Assembly: GCF_014203545.1 (NCBI RefSeq)
Contig: NZ_JACHJG010000005.1
Coordinates: 445,726 to 509,725, forward strand
Direction: 5' to 3'
From: Streptomyces netropsis
Lineage (GTDB): Bacteria > Actinomycetota > Actinomycetes > Streptomycetales > Streptomycetaceae
Length of the DNA stretch: 64,000 nt
The position numbers and the translations under genes were made by a program. Of this stretch, positions 41,782-51,323 are shown piece after piece; the stretch's first letter is position 1; each line of letters begins with the position of its first letter. The notes below the pieces were generated by a model. It was not told where the DNA came from and did no database searches. It saw only the letters and a program-made list of their open reading frames with translations.

Positions 41782-43134
41782 TCACTTGTCGGAGACGGTG
41801 ACCTTCTCGTCCTTCTTGAGCTGGTCGAAGAGCTGCTTGGCCTTGGCCGTGTCCCACTTCACCGCGACGCCGTCGGAGCGGGTCGGGAAGTTCGCGCTCG
41901 CGATCGGCACGGTCATCTGCTTGCCGTCGCCGCCCGTCGCGCCCTTCATCGCCCAGAACATCGAGGCGAGGTCCCACAGCTCCATGTCCTTGTCGACGAT
42001 GAGCGTGTCGAGACCGGAGCCGATGACGGGGTAGAGGCGGAACGGGTTGAGGATCGTCGAGGGCGAGGCCGCCTGGTTGGCGAGGGTGTTCAGGAACTTC
42101 TGCTGATTGCGCATCCGGCCCAGGTCCTGGTCCGCCTCCTGGTGGCGCTGGCGCACGAAGGCCAGCGACTGGGCGCCGCTCAGCTCCTGGCAGCCCGCCT
42201 TGAAGTCCGCACCCGAGTCCCGGTCTTTCAGCGGCTTGTCCAGGCACATCTCCACGCCGCCCAGCGCGTCCACGAGGTTGCGGAAGCCGCCGAAGCCGAT
42301 CTCCGCGTAGTGGTCGATGCGCAGCCCGGTGTTGAACTCGATGGTCTGCGCCAGCAGCTCCGGGCCGCCGTCCGCGTACGCCTGGTTCAGCTTGTGCGTC
42401 GCGGCGGGGAAGTTCTTGCCGGACTCCTTCCCCTTGAAGGCGGGGATGGTGACGTAGGAGTCGCGCGGCAGGCTCAGCACCGTGGTGCCGTTGTCGCCCG
42501 TGTGCACGATCATCATCGAGTCGGTGCGCTTGCCGTCCGCCGACCCGGTGTGCAGTTCCTTCTTGTCGCTGTCCGAGAGGCCCTCGCGGCTGTCGGAGCC
42601 GACGATCAGGTAATTGGTGCCCTCGCCCGCCGCCGGGCGGTCCTTCACCTGGCCGAGGTCGACCTCGCGGCGCACCTTGGAGTCGGCCCAGAAGTACGTG
42701 CCGGCGGAGACGGCCAGCAGTGCCACGACGAAGGCTATGGAGCCGATCTTGAGGCGCTTGCGCCAATCCGGGGCGCCGGTGCGCGGGCCGCGCCCGCCCG
42801 GGCCGCCGCCGGTGGGGCCGTGCCGGTGGCCGCCGGGGCCGGCCGGGCCGCCGCGGCCGTAGACCTGTCCCGTGTTGTAGCCGTCGTCGTGGCCGCCGGC
42901 CGCGTGGGCCGCGCCGTCGCCGTAGCCGCCCTGGCCCGGCACGCCGCCGTGGCCACCGCCCGGACCCTGTGCACGGTCGTACCCGGGGGCCGGCTCGGCG
43001 GGGCGGCGCGGCGGGGGCGGGGCGGTGCGCCGGATCTGCGGCATGGCGCGCGCGCCCTCCGGCTCGGCGTCCGCGGCGCCGTTTCCGTACCGGTCCTGGC
43101 GGTCGCCGGTCCGACCATCGGCCCAATTGCTCAT
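41782..43134 (-). CDS. LCP-family (LytR-CpsA-Psr) wall-polymer ligase, paralogue 1
   Basis: A 450-aa membrane enzyme expected to transfer lipid-linked glycopolymers to peptidoglycan on the outer face of the membrane. The N-terminal ~135 residues are Pro/Gly/Arg-rich and disordered. One TM helix follows (SIAFVVALLAVSAGTYFW). LCP domain: NYLIVGSDSREG, TDSMMIVHTG, LSLPRDSYVTIP, KLNQAYADGGPELL, HYAEIGFGGFRNLVDALGGV, FVRQRHQEADQDLGRM. It lacks the C-terminal LytR_C domain seen in three of the paralogues. ATG 43134 starts MSNWADGRTGDRQ. It is divergent from a thioesterase gene across 119 bp. Confidence 0.95.
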   Translation of the reverse strand: MSNWADGRTGDRQDRYGNGAADAEPEGARAMPQIRRTAPPPPRRPAEPAPGYDRAQGPGGGHGGVPGQGGYGDGAAHAAGGHDDGYNTGQVYGRGGPAGPGGHRHGPTGGGPGGRGPRTGAPDWRKRLKIGSIAFVVALLAVSAGTYFWADSKVRREVDLGQVKDRPAAGEGTNYLIVGSDSREGLSDSDKKELHTGSADGKRTDSMMIVHTGDNGTTVLSLPRDSYVTIPAFKGKESGKNFPAATHKLNQAYADGGPELLAQTIEFNTGLRIDHYAEIGFGGFRNLVDALGGVEMCLDKPLKDRDSGADFKAGCQELSGAQSLAFVRQRHQEADQDLGRMRNQQKFLNTLANQAASPSTILNPFRLYPVIGSGLDTLIVDKDMELWDLASMFWAMKGATGGDGKQMTVPIASANFPTRSDGVAVKWDTAKAKQLFDQLKKDEKVTVSDK

Positions 43135-43253
43135 GACACGAGTGTGCCCGCTGTGACGACCCACCTCACAGGGGGGAGACGGGTTCGGGGCCGGGCTGTA
43201 GCAGAGCTGATGCAAAACCGCCCGTGCCCCCGGGCCCGCATACAGTGGTGGAC

Positions 43254-43802
43254 ATGACCAATCAGGACCGCAGCCCGGAAGCGGAAATACCGGGCAAGCC
43301 GACGTCCGCTTCCCGCACGACGCTCTCCCACATCATGACCGGCAGCGACACCAATCTGCTGGGTACCGTCCACGGCGGCGTGATCATGAAGCTGGTGGAC
43401 GACGCCGCGGGCGCGGTCGCCGGGCGGCACTCCGGCGGCCCGGCCGTCACGGCCTCGATGGACGAGATGGCCTTCCTCGAACCGGTCAGGGTCGGCGACC
43501 TCGTGCATGTGAAGGCCCAGGTGAACTGGACCGGCCGGTCGTCCATGGAGGTCGGCGTGCGGGTGCTCGCCGAGCGCTGGAACGAGTCGACGCCCGCCAC
43601 CCAGGTCGGCAGCGCCTACCTGGTCTTCGCCGCCGTCGACGAGGACGGCAAGCCCCGGCGTGTGCCGCCGGTGGTCCCGGAGACGGAGAAGGACAAGCGC
43701 CGCTACCAGGAGGCCCAGATCCGGCGCACCCACCGGCTCGCCCGCCGCCGCGCGATCATGGAGCTGCGCGAGAAGCGGATTGCCGAGGGCTTCGGCGACT
43801 GA
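43254..43802 (+). CDS. Acyl-CoA thioesterase, hotdog fold (cytosolic BACH/YciA-type)
   Basis: A 182-aa hotdog thioesterase hydrolysing acyl-CoA. The block MTGSDTNLLGTVHGGVIMKL is followed by VDDAAGAVAGRHSG and TASMDEMAFLEPVRVGDLVH. The Asn/Asp and HGG motifs are those of the cytosolic acyl-CoA hydrolase subfamily. The C-terminal ~40 residues are Arg/Glu-rich. TACAGT at 43241-43246 sits 8 nt before ATG 43254 and no ribosome site is visible, so the mRNA may be leaderless. The gene ends at a repeat array. Confidence 0.9.
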   Translation: MTNQDRSPEAEIPGKPTSASRTTLSHIMTGSDTNLLGTVHGGVIMKLVDDAAGAVAGRHSGGPAVTASMDEMAFLEPVRVGDLVHVKAQVNWTGRSSMEVGVRVLAERWNESTPATQVGSAYLVFAAVDEDGKPRRVPPVVPETEKDKRRYQEAQIRRTHRLARRRAIMELREKRIAEGFGD

Positions 43803-43805
43803 TCC

Positions 43806-44290
43806 CCACGGCGGGGGAGCCTCCTCCCCTGGCGGGGAGCCCCGCTGGTGGGGGCTGGCCCCTTGGCGGGGGCTGCCTGTCCCCTGGCGGGGGCTGCCTC
43901 CCCTGGCGGGGAATGGCCCCCTGGCGGGGACTGGCCCCCTTGGCGGGGATTGTCCCCAGGTGCGGGCTGATCCCCTCTGGCGGGAGAGCTTTGGCTGGGG
44001 GAGCCCCCTGGTGGGGCCTGCCACAGGCGGGAGAGCCCCCTGGCGGGGGCTGATCCCCGCGGCGGGGTCTGTTCCCGGGCAGGGATTGCCCCCCCGGTGG
44101 GACTCCTCGCCCCCTGGCGGGACTCCTCGCCCCCTGGCGGGACTCCCCCCGGCGGGACTGCCCCCTGGCGGGACTCCCCCCGGCGGGACTGCCCCCTGGC
44201 GGGACTCCCCCCGGCGGGACTGCCCCCCCGGCGGGACTGCCCCCCCCGGCGGGACTGCCCCCCGGCGGGGACTGATCCCCGCCCGCGAGG
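43806..44290. repeat. GGCGGG-cored hairpin array, about 21 exact core copies
   Basis: Degenerate units such as CCCCCTGGCGGGGACTG and CCCCCTGGCGGGACTCC repeat across ~470 bp. I count 21 exact GGCGGG cores between 43810 and 44270 plus several GGTGGGG or GGCTGGGG variants. Unit spacing is irregular, mostly 14-30 bp, tightening to about 15 bp between 44110 and 44270. Each unit is nearly self-complementary (CCCC...GGGG). It lies between the convergent thioesterase and LCP genes. Open frames through it give Pro/Gly-rich peptides but lack coding support. Confidence 0.85.
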
Positions 44291-44423
44291 GCCGCGGATC
44301 TGTGGAGCTCCGCCCGGGCCGCGGCGGGCGGGACGGGCGCTCGCCGGGTCGTCGGGATCACCCGGGTGCGGCCCGTACAGGGGCGGCCCGGCCGCCGTGC
44401 GATCGAACGCCCGGGCGTAAGGC

Positions 44424-45926
44424 CTACGCGCCGTCCGGGCAGACCACCTGGTCCCCCCGGATTGCCGCCGGGGCGGCCCCGGCCTGCTGTGTCGGGTCCT
44501 GGGCCCGCACCGGGTGCACGCCCGTGAAGTCCGTGCCCAGCGTCACCTTCATCAGCGGACCCTGCCCCGGCGCCGGGCGCAGCTCCGCGCCCGGCAGCGC
44601 CGCCGCGACCGAGCGGACCGAGCGGTCCCAGCGCGGGTCGTAGGAGATCACCGTCCGCTGGACCAGCGGCCCGGGCGCGTCCATGGGCAGCCCGGTGGTG
44701 GCGAAGCCCGTCGCGTGCAGCGCGGTGTCGGTCTCGCGGGCCAGACCGGTGCGGCCGCTGCCGTTGAGGACCTGCACCCGGATCTGCCCGGGCGCCACGT
44801 CCACCGGCGTCGCGGGCTGGTCCGCCGGCCTGCCCTGCGGCTTCGCGTCCTGCGACCGCCGGGGGGCGTGCACGGTCAGCGGCCGGTCCTCGCGCAGGGC
44901 CTGGAACATCTTCCCGGCCGCCGCCTCGTCCCACTTCACCGTCGAGCCGACGCCGGGCACGGGGAAATTCGCGATGCCGATCGGCACCGAGGCGAACTCG
45001 GACGAGGCGGGCGTCAGGTTCTTCATCCCCTGGGCCAGCTCGACCAGCTCGGCGCTGCCGAAGCCCCGGTCGGCGCGGACCGAGCCGAGCAGCGTCGTCG
45101 AGACCTCGTGGAACTTCACCGGGTTCAGCAGGCCGTCGCCGCCGGCCGCCTTGTGGATCAGCGAGGCGAGGAACCGCTGCTGCCGCTGCATCCGGCCGAG
45201 GTCGGAGCCCCCGTCGAGATGCCGGGAGCGCACGTACTGGAGCGCCTGCCCGCCGTTGAGGTCGCTGGACCCCACCGGCAGGTCGAGACCCGTGTAGGCG
45301 TCCTTGAGCGGCCGCACCGTGCACACCCGGACCCCGCCCAGTACGTCGACCGTCTTCATGAAGCTGGCGAAGTCGACCTCCAGATAGTGATCGACGTGCA
45401 CCCGGGTCAGCTGTTCCACCGCCCGTACGGTCAGGCTCGGCCCGCCCTCCGCGTACGCCGCGTTGAGCTTCTGCGGATGGGCGGGGCGGATCCGGCCCTG
45501 GGGGTCGGCGCGCTCGGGGATCTCGACGTAGGTGTCGCGGGGGAGGCTGATCACGCTGGCCCGGTCGTGCCGGGCGGAGAGGTGCACCAGCATCACCGTG
45601 TCGGTGCAGTGACAGGGCGCGCCGCCCAGCCGGTAGCGGGTCCGCTCCTCTTCCGTGATCTTGTCGCGGCCGTCCGTGCCGACGACGAGGATGTTCTTGC
45701 CCTGGCTGATCTGCGGCCGGTCCGACAGCCCCCCGAACGGGTCCACCCGCCCGATGCCGCCCTCGATCCCCGTGACCACCGCGTGTCCGATGCCGCCGGT
45801 GCCCAGCACGGCCACGGCGGCGCCGGTGGCGAGGCGCAGTCCCCAGCGCGGGCGGCGGGGGGCGCTGTGGCGGGGCCGGTTCGGGCGTGGTCTGGCCTGG
45901 CGGGGGGAGCGGGCCGGTGCGGTCAC
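44424..45926 (-). CDS. LCP-family wall-polymer ligase with LytR_C domain, paralogue 2
   Basis: A 500-aa protein from GTG 45926, with CGGAGG 7 nt upstream; the earlier in-frame codons are non-coding. N-terminal Arg/Pro-rich cytoplasmic tail (about 1-30), TM helix LATGAAVAVLGTGGIGHAVV, then the LCP domain: NILVVGTDGRDKI, CTDTVMLVHLSARHD, SLPRDTYVEIP, KLNAAYAEGGPSLT, HYLEVDFASFMKTVDVLGGV, QYVRSRHLDGGSDLGRMQRQ. A LytR_C domain follows from about residue 395: RVQVLNGSGRTGLARETDTA. It is divergent from the glycosyltransferase gene across 187 bp. Confidence 0.94.
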   Translation of the reverse strand: MTAPARSPRQARPRPNRPRHSAPRRPRWGLRLATGAAVAVLGTGGIGHAVVTGIEGGIGRVDPFGGLSDRPQISQGKNILVVGTDGRDKITEEERTRYRLGGAPCHCTDTVMLVHLSARHDRASVISLPRDTYVEIPERADPQGRIRPAHPQKLNAAYAEGGPSLTVRAVEQLTRVHVDHYLEVDFASFMKTVDVLGGVRVCTVRPLKDAYTGLDLPVGSSDLNGGQALQYVRSRHLDGGSDLGRMQRQQRFLASLIHKAAGGDGLLNPVKFHEVSTTLLGSVRADRGFGSAELVELAQGMKNLTPASSEFASVPIGIANFPVPGVGSTVKWDEAAAGKMFQALREDRPLTVHAPRRSQDAKPQGRPADQPATPVDVAPGQIRVQVLNGSGRTGLARETDTALHATGFATTGLPMDAPGPLVQRTVISYDPRWDRSVRSVAAALPGAELRPAPGQGPLMKVTLGTDFTGVHPVRAQDPTQQAGAAPAAIRGDQVVCPDGA

Positions 45927-46113
45927 TTCGAACCTCCGCGACGGACTGGGTAGAACCGGGGAAACGGTAGGCCCATACGATCGTCGGTTCGCGGCCCCAC
46001 GCCGTCCTGGCGGGGCCTGCCACCCGGGCGGGGCGCTTTCGGGTCCCCCATTGGCGTAACGTGACCGACGATCCGCCGTCCGCCGGGGGCACCCCCCGTA
46101 CCGCCGAGGAACC

Positions 46114-47145
46114 ATGCCCGATCAGCAGCCGCCCGCCGTTTCCGTCATCATGCCGGTGCTCAATGAGGAGCGGTATCTGCGCACCTCCGTGCGGCACATC
46201 CTGGAACAGGACTACGCCGGTGAACTCGAGGTCGTGATCGCCCTCGGTCCGTCCACGGACCGCACCGACGAAATCGCCGCCGACCTGGTGCGGGAGACCG
46301 CGAACCACCCCCGCGCCCGGGTCCACACCGTGCCGAACCCCACCGGCCGCACCCCGGCCGCGCTCAACGCCGCGATCAAGGCGTCACGCCACCCGATCGT
46401 GGTACGCGTCGACGGTCACGGAATGCTCTCGCCCAACTACATCGCGACCGCCGTGCGGCTGCTGGACGAGACCGGCGCCCAGAACGTCGGCGGCATCATG
46501 CACGCCGAGGGCGAGAACGACTGGGAGCGGGCCGTCGCCGCCGCCATGACCTCGAAGATCGGGGTGGGCAACGCGGCCTTCCATACGGGAGGCGCGGCCG
46601 GCGAGGCCGAAACCGTGTATCTGGGTGTCTTCCGGCGCGAGGCCCTGGAGCAGCAGGGCGGGTACAACGAGGAGTTCATCCGCGCCCAGGACTGGGAGCT
46701 GAACTTCCGGATCCGTGAGGCGGGCGGGCTGATCTGGTTCTCCCCGGAGCTCAAGGTCTCCTACCGGCCGCGGCCCAGCGTGAAGGCGCTCGCCAAGCAG
46801 TACAAGGACTACGGGCGTTGGCGGCACGTCGTCGCCCGCTTCCACCAGGGTTCGATCAACATGCGCTATCTGGCGCCGCCGACCGCTGTGGTCGCCATCG
46901 CGGCCGGTGTCGTGGTCGGCGCGGCCGTCACCCCCTGGGGCCTGCTGGTCCCGGCCGGGTACCTGGCGGCCATCACCGCCGGTTCGCTGCCCGCGGGCAA
47001 GGGCCTGTCGCCGGCCGCGCGCGTCCGGATCCCGGTGGCGCTCGCGACGATGCACATGTCGTGGGGGTTCGGCTTCCTGACCAGCCCGCGCTCGCTGGCG
47101 AAGCGGGTCATCGCCAGCCGTCGCCCGGCCGTCCGGGCCGACTAG
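46114..47145 (+). CDS. Glycosyltransferase family 2 (ExoA/succinoglycan-type)
   Basis: A 343-aa inverting glycosyltransferase. The GT-A fold starts at VSVIMPVLNEERYLRTSVRH, with ALGPSTDRTDEI and the metal site VRVDGHGMLSPNYIA (DGH rather than a canonical DxD). The acceptor and base region is FIRAQDWELNFRIREAGGLI. The C-terminal third has membrane-associated segments (VVAIAAGVVVGAAVTPWGLL). ATG 46114 follows GAGGAA. Its setting among LCP ligases suggests that it builds the polymer they attach. It ends before a palindromic terminator. Confidence 0.92.
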   Translation: MPDQQPPAVSVIMPVLNEERYLRTSVRHILEQDYAGELEVVIALGPSTDRTDEIAADLVRETANHPRARVHTVPNPTGRTPAALNAAIKASRHPIVVRVDGHGMLSPNYIATAVRLLDETGAQNVGGIMHAEGENDWERAVAAAMTSKIGVGNAAFHTGGAAGEAETVYLGVFRREALEQQGGYNEEFIRAQDWELNFRIREAGGLIWFSPELKVSYRPRPSVKALAKQYKDYGRWRHVVARFHQGSINMRYLAPPTAVVAIAAGVVVGAAVTPWGLLVPAGYLAAITAGSLPAGKGLSPAARVRIPVALATMHMSWGFGFLTSPRSLAKRVIASRRPAVRAD

Positions 47146-47174
47146 CCGACCGGCCGACGAGTCGCGTGTGCCTC

Positions 47175-47200
47175 CGCCCCGGTCCGTACGGACCGGGGCG
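47175..47200. terminator. 13-bp-arm perfect palindrome, bidirectional terminator
   Basis: CGCCCCGGTCCG followed by its complement (47175-47200, centre TACG region) between the convergent glycosyltransferase and LCP genes. Confidence 0.8.
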
Positions 47201-47208
47201 GACGGTCT

Positions 47209-49452
47209 TCAGAAACGATTCAGCGGATTGACGTTCATGCACGCCGAGGTGTCGCTGCCGCTCAGCGGGTCGGAACTCTTGGGCGCCTTGTTGTCGCCGT
47301 CCTTCTCGCCCTTGTCGTCCTTCTTGCCGTTCTCGCCGCTCTTGCCGTCGCCCGTCGCCCCGGCCGTCGGCTCCTCGGAGGAGTCGCTCTCCTCGGCTTC
47401 CCCGGTCTTCGGATACTTCGTGCCCGTACGCCAGTCACCGCCGATGACCAGCGTCACTTGGTCGACCGTGGGGGACATCCGCAGCGCGCTCTCCGGCAGC
47501 CCCAGGGCCTTGGCCACGGCCTCGGCGTCCGGTCGCTGGGCGGTCTTCGGATAGGTGATCGTCGTGTCCGCCTGCGCGCGGGGGGCGGAGTCCGACGTCG
47601 CCTTGGTGAAGCCCGCCTTCACCAGGAACTCGGCGATGTCCGAGGCCCGACGGGTGGCCGGCGGCTGGACGGCGGTGCCGGTGCCGTTGAACACGGTGAG
47701 GGCGATGGCGCCCTTCGGCGCGGCCGGCACGGTCGGCTTCGGGCCCTTGTCGGACTTCTTGTCCTTGCCGTCCAGCGCGATGTCGTTCCGGACGAGCGAG
47801 AAGAGCTTGTCGGCGTCGCCCGGCTTGGGTATCACGTGCGCGTCCGGGTCCAGCGGATCCGAGACCCACGGCATGGTGGTCATCGTGATCCGCCCGGACG
47901 GCACCCGCTTCATGTCGTTGCCGAGGTCGTAGAGCTTCTTGACCGAGCCGAGGTCCTTGTCGACGGTGAGCGCCTTGGTGGCGGCCTCGGCGAGGTCGGT
48001 GAGCTGGCCGGGGTCGGACAGCTTGGTGCCGGACTTGAGCTGGCGGACCATCGCGTTCATATAGATGTGCTGGGCGTGGGTACGGCCTATGTCGCTGCCG
48101 TCCTCGAAGCCGTGCCGGGTGCGCAGCCACTGCAGGGCCTGCTCGCCCTTGACCTTGTGCGAGCCCTTCGTCAGCCGCAGACCGGAGTCCTTGTCGTAGA
48201 CGTTGGCGTCCACGCACACCGGAACGCCGCCGACCGCGTCGGCCATGCTCACCACACCGGCGAAGTCGATCATCATGAAGTGGTCGACGGGGATGCCGGT
48301 CAGCTCCTCCCAGGCGGCGACCGTGCAGCCCGGGCCGCCGTTCATCAGGCTGGTGTTGATGATCTGACGGTCGGTCTCCTTGTAGACCGTGCCGTCCTCC
48401 GGGTCGGTGCACTTGGGGATCGTCACCCGGGTGTCGCGCGGCACGCTGATCACCGACATGTTGCTGCGGTCGGCCGAGACGTGCACCAGCATCTGGACGT
48501 CGGCGAGCGGCTTGCGCCCGGCGTCCTCGCGGGCGCCGCCGAGCGCGACGTTCTCCTTGCTGTTCCGGCTGTCGGAGCCCAGGATCAGGATGTTCAGGGG
48601 GCGTTGGCCCGCCGCGTTGGCCGCGCTGCGGTCGAGCTGCTTGTCGCCGAGGTTGAGGTTGCTCTTTTTGAGGTTGCCGTTGAGGTGCTCGTAGTAGAAG
48701 TACCCGGCGGTCGCCGCGCCGAGGACGATGACCGCGAGGGTGAGCGCGGTCCAGCGGGCTATTCGCACGGTGCGCTTGCGCTTGGCCGCGCGGTCCTTGG
48801 GGTCGGCCTTCTTGGCGTGTGCGCCCTTGCGGGTGGCCTTGCGGCCGGACGTGCCGCTGGCGGCCTCGTTGCCCTCGGCCCCCGTCGTGCCGGCGGTGCC
48901 GGCGACGCGGGCACGGGGGATCGCCGCCTTGGCGGGACGTTCGCCTCCGGCGGTCGGACCGGACTCGGCGTCGTCGTCCTTGGAGTCCGTATCGGAGTCG
49001 GTGCGCCCTTTGCCCTTGGTGCCCTCGCCTCCGGCGGCCTTGTCGCCGGGGCCGGCTGTTCCGCTGCCACGGGGCTTGCGGCCGGAGGCCTTGGCGGGCG
49101 AAGGATTCTCACCCACAGCGGGTCCTTCACCGTCAGTGCCTCCGGCGCCGGTGGCCTCCATGGTCTCGGCAGCCCTGGCGTCGGAGGAACCCCCGGCACC
49201 TGCGCCCTCGGCACCTGCGCCCTCGGGGCCGGAGGGCCCTTGGGCGTCGGTGTCCGCGGCGCGGGGCCCCGTGGCGTCGGCCCCGGCGGCCTGGCCGCCG
49301 GTCGCGCCGGACTTCCTCGCCCGGCGGGCGGCCCGGCGCCCGGACTTCCCGGCGGCCGAAACCTCGCCGTCGGCTTGCGCGGCGCCGGCCGATTCGCCGG
49401 CCGAGGCGTCGGCCGATCCGGCCGACCCCCGCGCGCCGCTGCTCTGCCGCAT
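47209..49452 (-). CDS. LCP-family wall-polymer ligase with very long disordered N-terminus, paralogue 3
   Basis: A 747-aa LCP protein, far longer than the usual 350-500. The first ~235 residues are Ala/Gly/Ser/Glu-rich with scattered Lys/Arg (e.g. [20 protein letters not shown]) and must be cytoplasmic. The TM helix is ARWTALTLAVIVLGAATAGYF. LCP domain: NILILGSDSRNSKEN, DVQMLVHVSADRSN, SVPRDTRVTIPKC, INTSLMNGGPGCTV, HFMMIDFAGVVSMADAVGGVP, QWLRTRHGFEDGSDIGRTHA. The LytR_C domain starts near ALTVFNGTGTAVQPPATRR. A Ser/Glu/Lys-rich C-terminal tail follows (SDSSEEPTAGATGDGKSGEN). ATG 49452 has GGGGAGG upstream. Confidence 0.94.
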   Translation of the reverse strand: MRQSSGARGSAGSADASAGESAGAAQADGEVSAAGKSGRRAARRARKSGATGGQAAGADATGPRAADTDAQGPSGPEGAGAEGAGAGGSSDARAAETMEATGAGGTDGEGPAVGENPSPAKASGRKPRGSGTAGPGDKAAGGEGTKGKGRTDSDTDSKDDDAESGPTAGGERPAKAAIPRARVAGTAGTTGAEGNEAASGTSGRKATRKGAHAKKADPKDRAAKRKRTVRIARWTALTLAVIVLGAATAGYFYYEHLNGNLKKSNLNLGDKQLDRSAANAAGQRPLNILILGSDSRNSKENVALGGAREDAGRKPLADVQMLVHVSADRSNMSVISVPRDTRVTIPKCTDPEDGTVYKETDRQIINTSLMNGGPGCTVAAWEELTGIPVDHFMMIDFAGVVSMADAVGGVPVCVDANVYDKDSGLRLTKGSHKVKGEQALQWLRTRHGFEDGSDIGRTHAQHIYMNAMVRQLKSGTKLSDPGQLTDLAEAATKALTVDKDLGSVKKLYDLGNDMKRVPSGRITMTTMPWVSDPLDPDAHVIPKPGDADKLFSLVRNDIALDGKDKKSDKGPKPTVPAAPKGAIALTVFNGTGTAVQPPATRRASDIAEFLVKAGFTKATSDSAPRAQADTTITYPKTAQRPDAEAVAKALGLPESALRMSPTVDQVTLVIGGDWRTGTKYPKTGEAEESDSSEEPTAGATGDGKSGENGKKDDKGEKDGDNKAPKSSDPLSGSDTSACMNVNPLNRF

Positions 49453-49550
49453 CGGGCCTCCCCTGAATGAGCGTCCGGCCCGATGGGCAGGCGTGTTGTA
49501 GCTGATGTGACTCTAGTTACTGGCCTAGATGCGGCAGCGGGGGGCCAGGT

Positions 49551-51323
49551 TCATTTGGCGCAGATGTTCTTGTCGTCGGCTTCGATCTTTTGGATCTCTT
49601 TGGGTGCTTTCGCGGGGGCAGGCACGGAGATCGGGGTGCCGGCGGCCTTGAAGTCCGCGCCCAGGACGAGCGTCATCCCGGCCGTCGGTGCGGCATCCGA
49701 CTTGGCCTCCTTGAGGGCCTCGACCGGCAGTCCCATGACCTCCGCGAGCCGACGCGCCTGGTCCGCCTGATTGGGGGCGAACTCCAGGATCGTCTTGTCC
49801 TTCTTGCCGCCGGTGGCGTTGCCACCGTTGGTCGTGAGGCGCATGCCCTTGGAGTTCTGCATCCAGGTGACGGCCTCCTGGGCGGCGCCGATCCGGCCAC
49901 TGCCGTTCTGCACCTTCACCCGCACGGCCGCGGGCTCGGCCTTCGGACCCTTGAGCAGAGCGGCCTGCTTGGCGTCCGCCGCCTCGCTGGCCTTCTTCTC
50001 CTTCTCCTTCACCTCGGTGAGGGAGACGTCCTGCTGGACCATGGCGAACAGCGGATCGGCCCTGGGCTTGTCGAGGACGACCGTCCTGTGGTTCTTCCCC
50101 TCGGCGGGGTTGTCCTTGACGGGGACGGTCGCGAAGGTGATGTTCTCGAGGTTGACCTTGCTGAGCTCCTTGCCCAGGCTGGTCAGCTTGCTGACGGAAC
50201 CTATGCCGGTGTCGACGGTCAGCGACTTGGTCGCCGCGTTGCCCAGGTCGTACAGCTTCTTGGGGTTGGAGAGCGTGTCGCCGGACTTCATCTTCCGGAT
50301 CATCGAACTCAGGAACTGCTGCTGGAGCTTGATGCGGTCCAGGTCGCTCTCGAAGCCGACGCTGTGCCGGGTCCGTACGAACGCGAGGGCGTCCTCGCCC
50401 TCGATCTCGTGCCGGCCCTTGCTCAGCTTGAGGTGCGACTTGGGGTCGTTGATGTCCTTGGCCAGGCACACCTCGACACCGCCGACCGCCGACGACAGCT
50501 GCTTGACGGCGTTGAAGTCGGCCATCATGAAGTGCGTCACCTTCAGGCCGGTGAGCGACTCGACGGTCCGCCAGGTGCAGCCCGGGTCGCGCTCCTCCTG
50601 GCCCAGGCTCTCGTTGAAGCGGACGCCCTTCGAGCCCGGGATGACGGTGGTCTTGCCGTCCTTCTTGGTGGGGCAGTCCGGGATGTCGGTGATCATGTCG
50701 CGGGGGATGGAGAGCGCCGTGGCGTTCGTCCGGTCCTCCGAGACGTGGAAGAGCAGCGTGGTGTCGGCGTGGCCGACGCTGCCCTCGTCCCCGTACCCCT
50801 GGTTGCCCTTGCCGTCGCGCTTGTCGGTGCCGATGACCAGGATGTTCACCGGGCCGTCGATGACCGCGTCGTTGTTTATCCCGACATCGACCTTGTCGAT
50901 GTTGTTGTTGAAGTGCTGGTAGACGAGATACGCCGCCACCGAGCCGCCGACGAGGATGAAGGCGAGCGTGCCGCCCGTCCACATCAGGGCTTTCTTCTTC
51001 TTGCTCTGTTTCGGCTTCGGCTTGCGCCGCCCCTGCGCCGGCTTGGCCCCGGCGCGACGGGGGTTGCCGCGCTGCCCGGGCACCGTACGGCGGCCGGGCT
51101 TGTCCTCCGTACCGACCCGCGACCTCGCGGGCGCCGGTACGGCAGGAGAGTCGGAACCTTCGGAAGCAGAAGATGACGCGGCTCGGGACGTGCCGCTCCC
51201 GGGAGTCGCCTCCGACTCCTCGGCATGGTCAAGGCGCAGCTCGTAGCTGCCTGTTTTCGGGTCGAAGACCCACTGGTCGGCGGGGTCGATGTCGCCCGCC
51301 CGCCCACGGCCCTGCGCGTCCAC
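49551..51323 (-). CDS. LCP-family wall-polymer ligase with LytR_C domain, paralogue 4
   Basis: A 590-aa protein starting at GTG 51323 with GGAGG 12 nt upstream. The N-terminus carries a conserved-looking motif DQWVFDPKTGSYELRLD, then a Ser/Arg/Pro-rich disordered segment to about residue 105. The TM helix is MWTGGTLAFILVGGSVAAYL. LCP domain: NILVIGTDKRDGKGN, HADTTLLFHVSEDRTN, SIPRDMITDIPDC, HFMMADFNAVKQLSSAVGGV, AFVRTRHSVGFESDLDRIKLQ. LytR_C begins at VRVKVQNGSGRIGAAQEAVT and ends with a fold continuing to about residue 570. It is followed by another LCP gene upstream on the same strand. Confidence 0.94.
   Translation of the reverse strand: MDAQGRGRAGDIDPADQWVFDPKTGSYELRLDHAEESEATPGSGTSRAASSSASEGSDSPAVPAPARSRVGTEDKPGRRTVPGQRGNPRRAGAKPAQGRRKPKPKQSKKKKALMWTGGTLAFILVGGSVAAYLVYQHFNNNIDKVDVGINNDAVIDGPVNILVIGTDKRDGKGNQGYGDEGSVGHADTTLLFHVSEDRTNATALSIPRDMITDIPDCPTKKDGKTTVIPGSKGVRFNESLGQEERDPGCTWRTVESLTGLKVTHFMMADFNAVKQLSSAVGGVEVCLAKDINDPKSHLKLSKGRHEIEGEDALAFVRTRHSVGFESDLDRIKLQQQFLSSMIRKMKSGDTLSNPKKLYDLGNAATKSLTVDTGIGSVSKLTSLGKELSKVNLENITFATVPVKDNPAEGKNHRTVVLDKPRADPLFAMVQQDVSLTEVKEKEKKASEAADAKQAALLKGPKAEPAAVRVKVQNGSGRIGAAQEAVTWMQNSKGMRLTTNGGNATGGKKDKTILEFAPNQADQARRLAEVMGLPVEALKEAKSDAAPTAGMTLVLGADFKAAGTPISVPAPAKAPKEIQKIEADDKNICAK

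Noticed and set aside
43806..44420. Open frames through the GGCGGG array giving Pro/Gly-rich proteins
   Set aside because: Low-complexity frames in both strands arise from the repeat itself; no start with ribosome site or third-position bias of a real gene.
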